Below, in pieces: positions 1 through 9,315 of a stretch of DNA of 64,000 bases (its first letter is position 1; each line of letters starts with the position of its first letter). This stretch comes from Scandinavium sp036495715. Its GTDB lineage: Bacteria > Pseudomonadota > Gammaproteobacteria > Enterobacterales > Enterobacteriaceae. A model generated the notes under the pieces. It was given only the letters and a program-made list of their open reading frames with translations. It searched no databases and was not told the DNA's origin. The DNA is taken from assembly GCA_036495715.1 (NCBI GenBank), contig DASXML010000065.1:44071-108070 (forward strand), written 5' to 3'. A program made the translations under genes and the position numbers.

Positions 1-1066
1 GTGCGGTTGGACGCACCGGAATCGGTTCTTTCACCGGGTCTACACCCACGTAAGCTTTTGCCAATTCGCAAATGAACGGTAAACGCTCGAGCAGTTTTTT
101 CTCGCCGAGATGACGCAGGTCGAGATATACCACGTCGCCGCGCGGCGTCGGGATGGTGTTGCCTTTGCGCCATTCGTGCCAGAACGCCTGCGACACTTTA
201 TCGCGCGGGCCCAGCTCCATATATTTGTTCTTCGGCTCACCAAGCGGGGTTTCCGGACCCATGCCGTAGTCCTGTAAATAGCGATAGCCGTCTTTATTCA
301 CCAGAATACCGCCTTCACCGCGGCAGCCTTCGGTCATCAGGATACCGGAACCCGGCAGACCGGTCGGATGATACTGAACGAATTCCATATCACGCAGCGG
401 TACGCCGTGGCTCAGCGCCATGCCCATACCATCGCCGGTGACGATGCCGCCGTTGGTGTTGTAGCGATAAACACGCCCGGCACCGCCTGTCGCCATTACG
501 ACCGCATTGGCGCGGATCTGCATCAGCGTGCCTTCCATCATGTTCATTGCCACCAGACCACGCGCCTGGCCGTCATCGACCAGAATATCCAGCACAAAGT
601 GCTCGTCAAAACGTTGAATTTGCGGGAATTGCAGTGACGTCTGGAAGAGCGTGTGCAGCATATGGAAGCCGGTTTTATCGGCGGCGAACCAGGTACGTTC
701 GATTTTCATTCCACCGAAACGTCGCACGTTCACCGACCCGTCTTCACGACGGCTCCAGGGGCAACCCCATTGCTCGAGTTGGGTCATTTCGGTCGGGCAG
801 TGGTGGACGAAGTAGTCCACGACGTCCTGCTCACAGAGCCAGTCGCCCCCGGATACGGTATCGTTAAAATGGTACTCAAAGCTGTCATGATCCTGCGTGA
901 CCGCTGCGGAACCGCCTTCAGCGGCAACGGTATGACTGCGCATGGGATAGACTTTCGAAATCAGTGCGATTTTAGCGCTGGGATTGGCTTGTGCTGCGGC
1001 AATCGCAGCCCGTAATCCCGCTCCGCCAGCACCTATAACGACCAGATCGGCATGAAAGGTTTGCAC
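1..1066 (-). CDS. frdA: Fumarate reductase flavoprotein subunit, 3' end cut by window edge
   Basis: Catalytic flavoprotein of the membrane-bound fumarate reductase FrdABCD, which reduces fumarate to succinate with menaquinol in anaerobic respiration. The N-terminal 355 residues are present and the C-terminal part lies outside the window. Visible are the dinucleotide-binding motif VVIGAGGAGLRAA near residues 8-20 and the segment MRSHTVAAEGG, whose His (about residue 44) carries the covalent FAD in the E. coli enzyme. The start is GTG at 1066, preceded by a GGAGGA ribosome site at about 1072-1077, as in E. coli. The gene is divergent from epmA, as in E. coli. No frameshift is seen in the visible part. 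Confidence 0.97.
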   Translation of the reverse strand, partial: MQTFHADLVVIGAGGAGLRAAIAAAQANPSAKIALISKVYPMRSHTVAAEGGSAAVTQDHDSFEYHFNDTVSGGDWLCEQDVVDYFVHHCPTEMTQLEQWGCPWSRREDGSVNVRRFGGMKIERTWFAADKTGFHMLHTLFQTSLQFPQIQRFDEHFVLDILVDDGQARGLVAMNMMEGTLMQIRANAVVMATGGAGRVYRYNTNGGIVTGDGMGMALSHGVPLRDMEFVQYHPTGLPGSGILMTEGCRGEGGILVNKDGYRYLQDYGMGPETPLGEPKNKYMELGPRDKVSQAFWHEWRKGNTIPTPRGDVVYLDLRHLGEKKLLERLPFICELAKAYVGVDPVKEPIPVRPTA

Positions 1067-1378
1067 GACATTCCTCCAGAATTGTTGTTATTTCGCAACA
1101 CACCTAACCAAAGGTAGTTCACTCAGTCGGCATGGCAATTGCGAAAGCGTTTCCACTGCTCCTTTATGGGTAACGCAGTATATCCGCAAGGTTGTGAGGG
1201 AAAATTGACGCGTTCGATTTTTTTGCTGATCCATTCGACTGTTTATCATCGAAATTGATGGACTGCGTCACGAAATCCCGTTTACGTGGCAAACGGGCGA
1301 TTTCACCGGGCAAAATTTGTCTCATGCAGCGCTTGCGAGTAGACTTCGTGCCCTTATTTGTCTTCGGAGAGTTTTACC
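1067..1378. promoter_or_regulatory. frdA-epmA divergent intergenic region
   Basis: This 312-base gap separates divergently transcribed frdA and epmA and must hold both promoters. E. coli frd is activated by FNR and repressed by NarL. I looked for an FNR site (TTGAT-N4-ATCAA) and found only poor half-site matches around 1215-1260, so no operator is assigned. No reading frame here resembles a gene. Confidence 0.5.
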
Positions 1379-2356
1379 ATGAGCGAAACGGCCACCTGGC
1401 AGCCGAGCGCCTCCATCCCCAATCTGTTAAAACGCGCGGCCATTATGGCGGAAATCCGCCGCTTCTTTACCGACCGCGGTGTGCTGGAGGTGGAAACGCC
1501 GTGCATGAGTCAGGCGACGGTAACGGATATTCATCTGGTGCCGTTTGAGACGCGTTTCGTCGGTCCCGGCCATTCTCAGGGTATTAATCTCTACATGATG
1601 ACCAGCCCGGAATACCACATGAAGCGCCTGCTGGCTGCGGGATGTGGCCCGGTGTTCCAGTTATGCAGAAGCTTCCGTAACGAAGAGATGGGGCGTCATC
1701 ACAACCCAGAATTCACCATGCTGGAGTGGTATCGTCCGCACTACGACATGTATCGCTTGATCAATGAAGTCGATGATCTGCTACAGCAGGTACTGGAATG
1801 TCAGCCAGCGGAAAGCCTCTCTTATCAGCAGGCGTTTCAGCGTCATCTGGAAATTGATCCGCTGTCGGCGGATAAAACGCAGTTGCGTGAAGTGGCGGCG
1901 AAACTCGATCTCAGCAATATCGCAGACACCGAAGAAGATCGCGATACGCTGCTTCAACTGCTGTTTGCTATGGGTGTTGAGCCGCATATCGGCAAAGATC
2001 GCCCGACGTTTGTTTACCATTTCCCGGCAAGTCAGGCGTCATTGGCGCAGATCAGCACCGAAGATCACCGCGTAGCGGAACGCTTCGAGGTGTATTACAA
2101 AGGCATTGAACTGGCGAATGGTTTCCACGAACTGACCGACGCTCGCGAACAGCAGCAGCGTTTCGAGCAGGATAACCGCAAACGCGCCGCGCGCGGCCTG
2201 CCGCAGCAGCCTATTGACGTCAATCTGTTGGAAGCACTGAAAGCAGGGCTGCCGGACAGCTCCGGCGTCGCGCTGGGCGTTGACCGCCTGGTTATGCTGG
2301 CGTTGGGCGCGGAAAGCATCGGCGACGTGATGGCCTTTACGGTCGATAGAGCGTAG
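1379..2356 (+). CDS. epmA: EF-P--(R)-beta-lysine ligase EpmA
   Basis: Lysyl-tRNA-synthetase-like enzyme that activates (R)-beta-lysine with ATP and attaches it to the conserved lysine of elongation factor P, which helps ribosomes through polyproline stretches. It corresponds to the class II catalytic core without an anticodon-binding domain. Class II motif 2 (FRNEEMGRHHNPEFTMLEWY, about residues 98-117) and the C-terminal motif 3 region (GVALGVDRLVMLALG) are visible. The start at 1379 (MSETATW) gives 325 residues, the E. coli length. A longer in-frame start at 1358 adds seven residues unlike the family. A CGGAGAG ribosome site lies about 10 bases upstream. Confidence 0.96.
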   Translation: MSETATWQPSASIPNLLKRAAIMAEIRRFFTDRGVLEVETPCMSQATVTDIHLVPFETRFVGPGHSQGINLYMMTSPEYHMKRLLAAGCGPVFQLCRSFRNEEMGRHHNPEFTMLEWYRPHYDMYRLINEVDDLLQQVLECQPAESLSYQQAFQRHLEIDPLSADKTQLREVAAKLDLSNIADTEEDRDTLLQLLFAMGVEPHIGKDRPTFVYHFPASQASLAQISTEDHRVAERFEVYYKGIELANGFHELTDAREQQQRFEQDNRKRAARGLPQQPIDVNLLEALKAGLPDSSGVALGVDRLVMLALGAESIGDVMAFTVDRA

Positions 2357-2363
2357 TCGTCTC

Positions 2364-2392
2364 TTCGCCCTCTTCTGTCGGAAGAGGGCGAA
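2364..2392. terminator. Hairpin between convergent epmA and mscM
   Basis: A perfect 12-bp stem (TTCGCCCTCTTC against GAAGAGGGCGAA) with a 5-base loop fills the gap between the convergent stop codons. There is no T-run on either side, so it is a likely bidirectional 3'-end hairpin rather than a textbook intrinsic terminator. Confidence 0.6.
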
Positions 2393-2407
2393 GCCGAACG
2401 CCTGAAC

Positions 2408-5400
2408 TTACAAACTTCCCGCCGGGCGGCTACGCCCCGTTGACGTCAGTGTCCTTCCTGTTTTTCGTCCATCCATCGTTTCTAAACGCATCTGGAACGG
2501 TGGGAATGGCATATCGATGCCGTGCTCGCGGAAGCCAGCCAGAATCAGCTGGTGAATTTCATGACGTAGCGGCATACGGTGAATCATCTCGGCGGCGTAG
2601 ATACGCAGCTCAAAAATCTGAATACCCTGCTGCAAATCCACCAGGAATACCTCCGGCGCCGGATTGTCGATAACCAGCGAGCAGCGTTCTGCGGCGGTCA
2701 TCAGAATCTGTGTCACTTCTTCGCTGTTGGCATCCGACGGGGCCGGAACGGTCAATACCACACGGGTAACGGAATCCGACAGTGACCAGTTGATAAACTG
2801 CTCGGTGATAAACGCTTTGTTCGGCACGATGATCTCTTTGCGATCCCAGTCGCTGATCGTCGTGGCGCGGGTGTTGATCTTCGTTACGCTACCGGTCAGA
2901 TCGCGGATCGTCACAGTGTCGCCAATGCGGATCGGTTTTTCGAACAGGATTATCAGGCCAGAAATAAAGTTGGCGAAGATCTCCTGTAAGCCAAATCCAA
3001 GACCGACACCGAGTGCGGCAACCAGCCATTGTAGTTTTGCCCACTCGATACCAATCATCGAGAAGCCCACCAGGCCGCCAATCAGCATCAACAAATATTT
3101 GGTGATGGTGGTGATGGCATAACCGGTGCCCGGTGTGAGGCTGAGGTGTTGTAACACCGCCAGTTCAAGCAGCGCGGGGAGGTTACGCACCAGCTGGGTT
3201 GTGACAATAAACACCAGAATGGCGATCAGCACGGCCCCAAGCGTAATCGGTTCAAGACTTTCGACCCCTTGCACCGTCGAGGTGACATCCCACAGCGAGA
3301 TGTTTTCAAGGAAGCTAAATGCCGAGTGAATTTCTGACCACAGCACAATAACTGACACCAATGCGATCAACATCAAAATGGAACGCACCAGCCGCAGCGA
3401 CTGCGCGCTGAGGGTGTCGAGATCTACTTCGCTGAGATCCACTTCCGGTGAACCTTCAAACGTGGTGCTGTGGTGCGGATCCTCTTCGCCGCGTGCGCGC
3501 TGAGCCAGCATTTCCGCACGGCGATGTTTGGCGCGGTCAAAGGCGATACGACGGCGCTGGATCAGCATCCAGCGGCGGATTACGTGATAAATCACCAGCA
3601 GCAGGAACCAGATGGCGACAGACGTTTCCAGACGCGCCAGTAACGCTTCAGCCGTTGCCAGATAACCGACCAAAGCGGCCAGAATGGCGACCAGCGGTGC
3701 ACCCATCAGCAGGTTCCACAGCATCCGGTTGAGCATGTTCTCGCCGCTGCCCTCTTTATCGACGTACAGCGGGATCCCGGCACGTTTTAAACTCAGTGTC
3801 ACAATGGCTAAAGCGCCGCAGATCAGCACGAAGCAGAGTCTGCCGAGTGAGGAGATGAATTCGCGGTCGCGAAGATTATCGAACATAAACAGCGCCATAA
3901 TCAGCGGCACGATAAGCCCGATACTCATCAGGTAATAGCGCATTGCCCGCGCGACACGATTATGTGGCCAGCCGAAATGCGCGATGAACAGGCCATTCGG
4001 GCGGGCGAAGGCGGCACAAATCATCACCACCCATAGCAGCGGAACCGTCGCGGTAACACCGTTGCCAATGGCTACTGCGCGTGGGTACGGCCAGGCTTCC
4101 TGCAATCCATAACCGAGCGTCATCCACAGCACTGGCAGCGGTGAAGCCACCAGAATCGACCAGAACACCGTGCGCAGCGTGAGCCAGAAGTGATCCTGCG
4201 TCACTTTACCTACCCGGCTGCTGGAACGTTCCAGAAAGCGTGTGAAGTGCTTGCGCGAGCTGATACTGAAGCCAACGAGGATCAGCGCGGCGAACAACGG
4301 GATCAGTGTCTCTTTGCTGGTCAGCATCATCACCGACGCTTTGCCGAGTTGGCTAAAGGTGTCGAGTGAAATCAGGCGATGCAGATCCCGCGCGATGTCC
4401 AGTGGCCAGGCGAAAGTGATAGGGCTGACGTCAGACGTCCAGAACAGATAGCGGTGGGTCGCCTCGTTAATTTCTTTGAGCGCATCTTCTAACTGACCAT
4501 TGGTCACTTTCAGTTTAGTCAGCTCAAGAATGAGCGTATCGCCGCCCTGCAACAACGAGTTCAGTAACTCGCGCTGTGTGCGTAACTGGGCATCCAGGAT
4601 CCGTGATTCATTCGATGTGAGCGCTTTTCCGTCGGCCAACTGCACCGGCTTAGTGCTGAGCAGTTTTTCATAGTTCAAACGATGGACGCGCAACTGCGCC
4701 ATCTCGGTATCAAGCTGCTGCGGCTTGGGCATTTCCGGCAGGCGAGAAACCTGATCGCGCAACGTTTCGCCCAGCAAATTAGAGGAGCCCAGCCACTGCG
4801 ATTGCTCGCGTAGGGTATTAAGCGCCTGACGCACCTGCAATGTCTGGTTAGTGGCTTGTCGCTGCTGCGATGCCACAAGATCCATGCGTTGCGCCTGCTG
4901 GTTGAGCGCCTGTGACAGCTCGCGGTTGCGGGTGAATTGTTCGACGATCTCCGGGGGGAGATCGGCGTTGTTTTCGGCTAATAATTCGGTGCTTTCCAGC
5001 GCTTTTTCAGCTTCGCGCTGGCGTTGGCTGTTGAGCTGATTACGCAGCGCCTGAAGGTAGGCATCAAGCTGTTCGCTTTGCTTTTGTGCAAGCTCCGAGC
5101 GCATACGCGCCAGTTCTTGACGGTTGTTGGCAGAAAGCTGTGCCAGTTCAAGTTCATCCACCAGGGCTTTCAGCTTGGCAGATTCCGCCTGCAAACTCAG
5201 ATTTTGCGCCTGTGCACCCTTGCCGGAGGCACTGCCAACCCGGCGTTCAATATCGTTGAGTTGGCGGCGTGCGTCAGTTTGTTGCTGTGGCAACTGGCTG
5301 AGCGAATCGGCAATTTCCCGGGCGCGTTCCTGCTCCTGCTGAGCCTGCCGGCTCTTTTCCACCAGTTGGCTGCTGACCTGCAGAATTTCCTGATTCAGTG

Positions 5401-5713
5401 CATCGGTAGTGAGTCCTTCTGGCGCTGGACGCGGCTCATCGCTCTGCTTCGCCAGCTGCGAGCGGAGTGTTTGGGACAGTTTGGGGAAGTTATCGATGGC
5501 TTGTTGATATTGCTGAGCGCGCTCAAGCGAACCTTTGCGTTCTTCGAGCGCGTTCAGCGCGGACTGGAGCGCCGCGACGGCTTCAGGCTGAGCGGGCTTC
5601 GCCGCTTTCGCCTGTTCCAGTTCCTGGGTAATTTGTTTGGCGTCAGGAGCGCTTGCAGCGTACGCCCCCATGCTGAGGCACCAGGCCATCAGAAAAGTGA
5701 TAATCAGGCGCAC
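2408..5713 (-). CDS. mscM: Miniconductance mechanosensitive channel MscM (YjeP)
   Basis: Inner-membrane mechanosensitive channel of the MscS superfamily that releases solutes on hypo-osmotic shock. The 1101 residues (E. coli about 1107) start with a signal peptide ending ...GAYAAS. A long Gln/Ala/Leu-rich periplasmic coiled-coil region follows, to about residue 450, then many membrane segments. The C-terminal MscS core includes the pore helix region (LQWLVAALGVGLGFGLQEI) and the beta domain (FEKPIRIGDTVTI). The start is GTG at 5713. It lies 17 bases downstream of psd on the same strand, and psd-mscM form an operon in E. coli. Confidence 0.96.
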   Translation of the reverse strand: MRLIITFLMAWCLSMGAYAASAPDAKQITQELEQAKAAKPAQPEAVAALQSALNALEERKGSLERAQQYQQAIDNFPKLSQTLRSQLAKQSDEPRPAPEGLTTDALNQEILQVSSQLVEKSRQAQQEQERAREIADSLSQLPQQQTDARRQLNDIERRVGSASGKGAQAQNLSLQAESAKLKALVDELELAQLSANNRQELARMRSELAQKQSEQLDAYLQALRNQLNSQRQREAEKALESTELLAENNADLPPEIVEQFTRNRELSQALNQQAQRMDLVASQQRQATNQTLQVRQALNTLREQSQWLGSSNLLGETLRDQVSRLPEMPKPQQLDTEMAQLRVHRLNYEKLLSTKPVQLADGKALTSNESRILDAQLRTQRELLNSLLQGGDTLILELTKLKVTNGQLEDALKEINEATHRYLFWTSDVSPITFAWPLDIARDLHRLISLDTFSQLGKASVMMLTSKETLIPLFAALILVGFSISSRKHFTRFLERSSSRVGKVTQDHFWLTLRTVFWSILVASPLPVLWMTLGYGLQEAWPYPRAVAIGNGVTATVPLLWVVMICAAFARPNGLFIAHFGWPHNRVARAMRYYLMSIGLIVPLIMALFMFDNLRDREFISSLGRLCFVLICGALAIVTLSLKRAGIPLYVDKEGSGENMLNRMLWNLLMGAPLVAILAALVGYLATAEALLARLETSVAIWFLLLVIYHVIRRWMLIQRRRIAFDRAKHRRAEMLAQRARGEEDPHHSTTFEGSPEVDLSEVDLDTLSAQSLRLVRSILMLIALVSVIVLWSEIHSAFSFLENISLWDVTSTVQGVESLEPITLGAVLIAILVFIVTTQLVRNLPALLELAVLQHLSLTPGTGYAITTITKYLLMLIGGLVGFSMIGIEWAKLQWLVAALGVGLGFGLQEIFANFISGLIILFEKPIRIGDTVTIRDLTGSVTKINTRATTISDWDRKEIIVPNKAFITEQFINWSLSDSVTRVVLTVPAPSDANSEEVTQILMTAAERCSLVIDNPAPEVFLVDLQQGIQIFELRIYAAEMIHRMPLRHEIHQLILAGFREHGIDMPFPPFQMRLETMDGRKTGRTLTSTGRSRPAGSL

Positions 5714-5730
5714 GTCAGCGATCCTTCTGG

Positions 5731-6720
5731 TTAGACCTGGTCGGTTTTATCGGCAGTCGGTGGAACCGTTTCGTCCACGGCTGCGGTTTCATCGGCCACT
5801 GGCGGAACCGTTGCGGCTACTGGCGCGACAACCTCCGCTTCCTGAGTGGCGAAAATTTCAGTCGAAACCGCCAGCGGCTCGCCGATTTTGGTTGCCGACA
5901 GGCTCGCCAGTTTTTCAGCTAGCTGCACTTTGCCCGGCGCAAACAGGTTGATAACGGTTGATCCGAGTTTGAAGCGGCCCATTTCCTGGCCTTTCAGCAG
6001 GGCAACAGAACCTTCGCTTTCACCCGCAGGCCAGGTCCAGCGTTTGATAACGCCTTCACGCGGCGGCGTGATAGTGCCAGCCCAGACGGTTTCAATGCTG
6101 CCGACGATGGTGGCACCAACCAGAATCTGTGCCATTGGGCCAAATTCAGTATCAAACAGGCAGATGACGCGTTCGTTACGTGCGAACAGGTTTGGCACGT
6201 TTTGTGCGGTCAGGTGATTCACCGAGAACAGGTCGCCCGGTACGTAAATCATTTCGCGCAAGATGCCGTTACACGGCATATGTACGCGGTGATAGTCGCG
6301 TGGCGACAAATACGTCGTGACAAACGAACCATTGCGGAACAGGTCTGCCATCAGGTAGTTGCCGGCCAGCAGCGCTTCCAGGCTGTAGTCATGGCCCTTC
6401 GCCTGCAAAATTTTATCGTTTTCGATGTTGCCAAGCTGGCTGATGACGCCGTCTGCGGGCATGACCAGCACACTTGGGTCGGTATCGAGAGGACGCACGT
6501 CGTCACGCAGTGGGCGAACGAAGAAATCGTTAAAGGAGCGGTAGCTCGCGGTATCCGGTTTCTGCGCCTCGGTCATGTCGACCTTGTAGAATTTGACAAA
6601 CAGATCGATGACAAGCTTTGTCAGCCAGCCTGCTCGTTTGCTTGCGCCCCAGCCTGCGAGGCGGGTAAGCCACAGTTTAGGCAGAATGTATTGAAGCGAA
6701 AGTTTAAATGAATTTAGCAA
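5731..6720 (-). CDS. psd: Phosphatidylserine decarboxylase proenzyme
   Basis: Pyruvoyl-dependent inner-membrane enzyme that makes phosphatidylethanolamine from phosphatidylserine. The 329 residues carry the self-cleavage motif LGST near residue 253, where the serine becomes the pyruvoyl group. The family Asp (MPADGVISQLG, about residue 90) and His (RDYHRVHMP, about 144-147) are also present. The C-terminal tail is rich in Ala, Val and Pro, is probably disordered, and is a little longer than in E. coli (322 residues). A GGAGGC ribosome site precedes the ATG. mscM follows in the same operon and rsgA lies upstream on the same strand. Confidence 0.97.
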   Translation of the reverse strand: MLNSFKLSLQYILPKLWLTRLAGWGASKRAGWLTKLVIDLFVKFYKVDMTEAQKPDTASYRSFNDFFVRPLRDDVRPLDTDPSVLVMPADGVISQLGNIENDKILQAKGHDYSLEALLAGNYLMADLFRNGSFVTTYLSPRDYHRVHMPCNGILREMIYVPGDLFSVNHLTAQNVPNLFARNERVICLFDTEFGPMAQILVGATIVGSIETVWAGTITPPREGVIKRWTWPAGESEGSVALLKGQEMGRFKLGSTVINLFAPGKVQLAEKLASLSATKIGEPLAVSTEIFATQEAEVVAPVAATVPPVADETAAVDETVPPTADKTDQV

Positions 6721-6812
6721 GGTAGCCTCCAGGCCAATGGTTATGCCATTCCAGACTCTTATCTGAGCCTTTTAAAAAAAGGGGCTGATTCTATCGGCGT
6801 TCAGCTTAAATG

Positions 6813-7865
6813 TCAGTTGCCGGTATCAGAAAAGGTTTTACGCGATTTTACCTCTGACATACTTTCGAGGATGCGATGATAATTTTCAAAGCGCGTTTCA
6901 GCGATTTCACCTTTTTCAACAGCGTCACGAATTGCGCAGCCCGGATCGTTGTCGTGCTTGCAGTCGCGGTATTTGCACTGACCTAAATAGTCGTGGAATT
7001 CGACAAAACCGTTGAAGATTTGTTCCGGCTCCAGATGCCAAAGGCCAAATTCGCGTACGCCCGGCGAGTCAATCACATCGCCACCGTGTGGGAAATGGTA
7101 CAAACGCGAGGCGGTGGTGGTGTGCTGGCCGAGACCTGAGTTGTCAGAGACATCGTTGGTGAGGATCTCTGTTTGCAGACCAAGCAGGTTGTTCAGTAGG
7201 CTGGATTTACCTACGCCAGACTGGCCCGCAAAGATGCTGATACGCCCGGTTAGCGCCTCTTCCAATGGCTTCAGGCCATCTTTCTTGTGGCTGGAAACCA
7301 TCAGTACGGTGTAGCCAATTTTGCGATAGATATCCATCTGCTCATTCACAAACGCGAGGCCTTCGTCATCAAGAAGATCGATTTTATTCAGAACGAGAAG
7401 CGGCTCAACGTCGAGTGTCTCGCAGGCAACAAGATAACGGTCGATAATGTTCAGTGAGAGCTCAGGCAGAATGGCTGACACAATCACTATCTGGTTGATA
7501 TTTGCGGCAATCGGTTTTACACCATCATAAAAGTCCGGACGCGTCAGCACCGATGTGCGTTCGTGAACGGCTTCCACGATGCCTTTGACGTTAACGCCTT
7601 CTGCGGCAGATTTTCCTGGTCGCCAGACGACGCGGTCACCCGTGACCAGCGAGCGAATGGTGCGGCGAATGTTACAACGATGGGTCGTGCCTTCGGTGGA
7701 TTCTACATCGGCATGCATGCCAAAGCGGCTGATAACGATGCCTTCAGCTTTTTCGCCAAACAGGTTGTCATCGAGATCGGGCTTCTCTGAAGTCGTTTTA
7801 AGACGGCGCTCGTGGTTGGCTTTTACCCGGCGCTGCTGACCTTTGGAGAGTTTATTTTTACTCAA
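6813..7865 (-). CDS. rsgA: Small ribosomal subunit biogenesis GTPase RsgA
   Basis: Circularly permuted GTPase that acts in late maturation of the 30S subunit. An N-terminal OB domain (about 1-110) is followed by the G domain with NKIDLLD (G4) before GQSGVGKSSLLN (G1), the permuted order. A C-terminal zinc knuckle contains CKYRDCKHDNDPGC. I place the start at TTG 7865 (product LSKNKLSKGQQ...), which gives 350 residues as in E. coli and has a CAGGAG ribosome site. The open frame extends 74 codons further upstream, but that stretch overlaps the orn promoter region and is not conserved. Divergent from orn. Confidence 0.95.
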   Translation of the reverse strand: MSKNKLSKGQQRRVKANHERRLKTTSEKPDLDDNLFGEKAEGIVISRFGMHADVESTEGTTHRCNIRRTIRSLVTGDRVVWRPGKSAAEGVNVKGIVEAVHERTSVLTRPDFYDGVKPIAANINQIVIVSAILPELSLNIIDRYLVACETLDVEPLLVLNKIDLLDDEGLAFVNEQMDIYRKIGYTVLMVSSHKKDGLKPLEEALTGRISIFAGQSGVGKSSLLNNLLGLQTEILTNDVSDNSGLGQHTTTASRLYHFPHGGDVIDSPGVREFGLWHLEPEQIFNGFVEFHDYLGQCKYRDCKHDNDPGCAIRDAVEKGEIAETRFENYHRILESMSEVKSRKTFSDTGN

Positions 7866-7971
7866 TCGTACTGACTCCTGGTCGCCCCTGAGGGGCAAAA
7901 CCTCTATGATACACGCTATTTTATATGAATATAGTCGCTGTGACTGTGACGCGAGAAGGGTGGAAAATAGC

Positions 7972-8517
7972 ATGAGTGCAAATGAAAACAACCTCATTTG
8001 GATCGATCTTGAAATGACAGGCCTCGATCCCGAGCGCGATCGCATTATTGAAATCGCAACCCTCGTGACCGATGCAAATCTGAACATTCTGGCTGAAGGG
8101 CCGACCCTGGCGGTACATCAGTCTGATGCACAACTGGCGCTGATGGATGACTGGAACGTGCGCACCCATACCGGCAGCGGTCTGGTTGAGCGAGTAAAGG
8201 CAAGTACGTCTGACGATCGCGCGGCGGAACTGGCGACAATTGAGTTCCTGAAACAGTGGGTGCCGGAAGGTAAATCCCCTATCTGCGGTAACAGCATCGG
8301 CCAGGACCGCCGTTTCCTTGTGAAATATATGCCAGAGCTGGAATCCTACTTCCATTATCGTAATTTGGACGTCAGCACGCTGAAAGAGTTGGCGCGTCGC
8401 TGGAAACCAGAAATTCTCGATGGCATTAAGAAAGAAGGGACTCATCAGGCGATGGATGACATTCGTGAATCGGTGGCCGAACTGGCGTATTACCGCGAGA
8501 ATTTCATTAAGCTGTAA
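7972..8517 (+). CDS. orn: Oligoribonuclease
   Basis: DEDDh-family 3'-5' exoribonuclease that degrades 2-5 nt RNAs, including pGpG from cyclic-di-GMP breakdown, and is essential in E. coli. The 181 residues show the first acidic pair in IWIDLEMTGLD and the last Asp in HQAMDDIRES, with the preceding His of the DEDDh type. The start at 7972 gives the exact E. coli length. The upstream in-frame start at 7843 would overlap rsgA and is unlikely. Confidence 0.97.
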   Translation: MSANENNLIWIDLEMTGLDPERDRIIEIATLVTDANLNILAEGPTLAVHQSDAQLALMDDWNVRTHTGSGLVERVKASTSDDRAAELATIEFLKQWVPEGKSPICGNSIGQDRRFLVKYMPELESYFHYRNLDVSTLKELARRWKPEILDGIKKEGTHQAMDDIRESVAELAYYRENFIKL

Positions 8518-8524
8518 GAGAAAT

Positions 8525-8549
8525 GCCCGGCGGTATCAGCCTGCCGGGC
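8525..8549. terminator. Stem-loop after orn
   Basis: GCCCGGC pairs with GCCGGGC around an 11-base loop just after the orn stop. No T-run follows. It could be an mRNA-stabilising 3' hairpin or a degenerate REP half-unit. Confidence 0.5.
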
Positions 8550-8639
8550 CAATGAATCAGGCATTTGGCGTAAAAACCGGCAATGTGACGAATATTCCAT
8601 CACTTGAACTGAATTTCAAAAAAATCGCGAGAAGGGGGG

Positions 8640-8667
8640 TTGCAGGTGCTTCGAATTCTCGTATAAT
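8640..8667 (+). promoter_or_regulatory. Promoter of the tRNA-Gly operon
   Basis: TTGCAG (-35, 8640-8645) and a perfect TATAAT (-10, 8662-8667) are separated by 16 bases. A GC-rich discriminator (GCGCCTCCC) follows, as in stringently controlled stable-RNA promoters. The first tRNA begins 50 bases downstream. Confidence 0.8.
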
Positions 8668-8716
8668 GCGCCTCCCGTAACGACAGAGAATTACACGTTA
8701 CGACAGCACCAAATTT

Positions 8717-8792
<76 letters not shown>

Positions 8793-8840
8793 AAATTTGT
8801 GCAGTAAAGTTGAAAGTATCGCAAGATACGGACTACCCAA

Positions 8841-8916
<76 letters not shown>

Positions 8917-8968
8917 AAATTAGTGCATCACAAGTTGAACGTATCGCAAGATACGACGCACCACCCAA

Positions 8969-9044
<76 letters not shown>

Positions 9045-9315
9045 AATTTCTTCAATCAAACCCCTTTATCCACAGCGTTAAATGACGTTGGGGACGATTT
9101 TTATTTCCTCTGACACACTCTTGTAAACAGACTTATCCACAAGTATAAGAAATTCCCTGGAAAATCAAATTGCTTCAATGTGTGAATAGTAACTTTTTAA
9201 TTAGTTGATTTATAACAAGAAAAATAGATTTAAAATTGTTACTGAGATCGCTTGACGAATTTTGCATCCTTGAATTTCAATGTGTTTTTATTTTTATTCA
9301 CACCCTGTGAATGAA
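9045..9315. promoter_or_regulatory. datA: datA-like DnaA-titration locus: DnaA boxes plus IHF site
   Basis: This AT-rich, gene-free gap between the last tRNA-Gly and queG lies where E. coli has datA, the locus that with IHF promotes DnaA-ATP hydrolysis and limits replication initiation. Directly visible are two perfect R1-type DnaA boxes TTATCCACA (9066-9074 and 9133-9141), a perfect consensus box TTATTCACA (9294-9302), and two 8/9 matches on the minus strand (9181-9189 and 9306-9314). A full-consensus IHF site reads AATCAA-N4-TTA on the minus strand at 9198-9210. Function is inferred from synteny and motif content. Confidence 0.82.

Noticed and set aside
1200..1260. Possible FNR site in the frdA promoter region
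   Set aside because: Expected from E. coli, but the best matches have only one acceptable half-site; not strong enough to report as an operator.
5024..5734. 236-codon plus-strand open frame opposite the mscM 5' region
   Set aside because: Leu/Phe-rich complement of the Gln/Ala coiled-coil codons of mscM; not a credible membrane protein.
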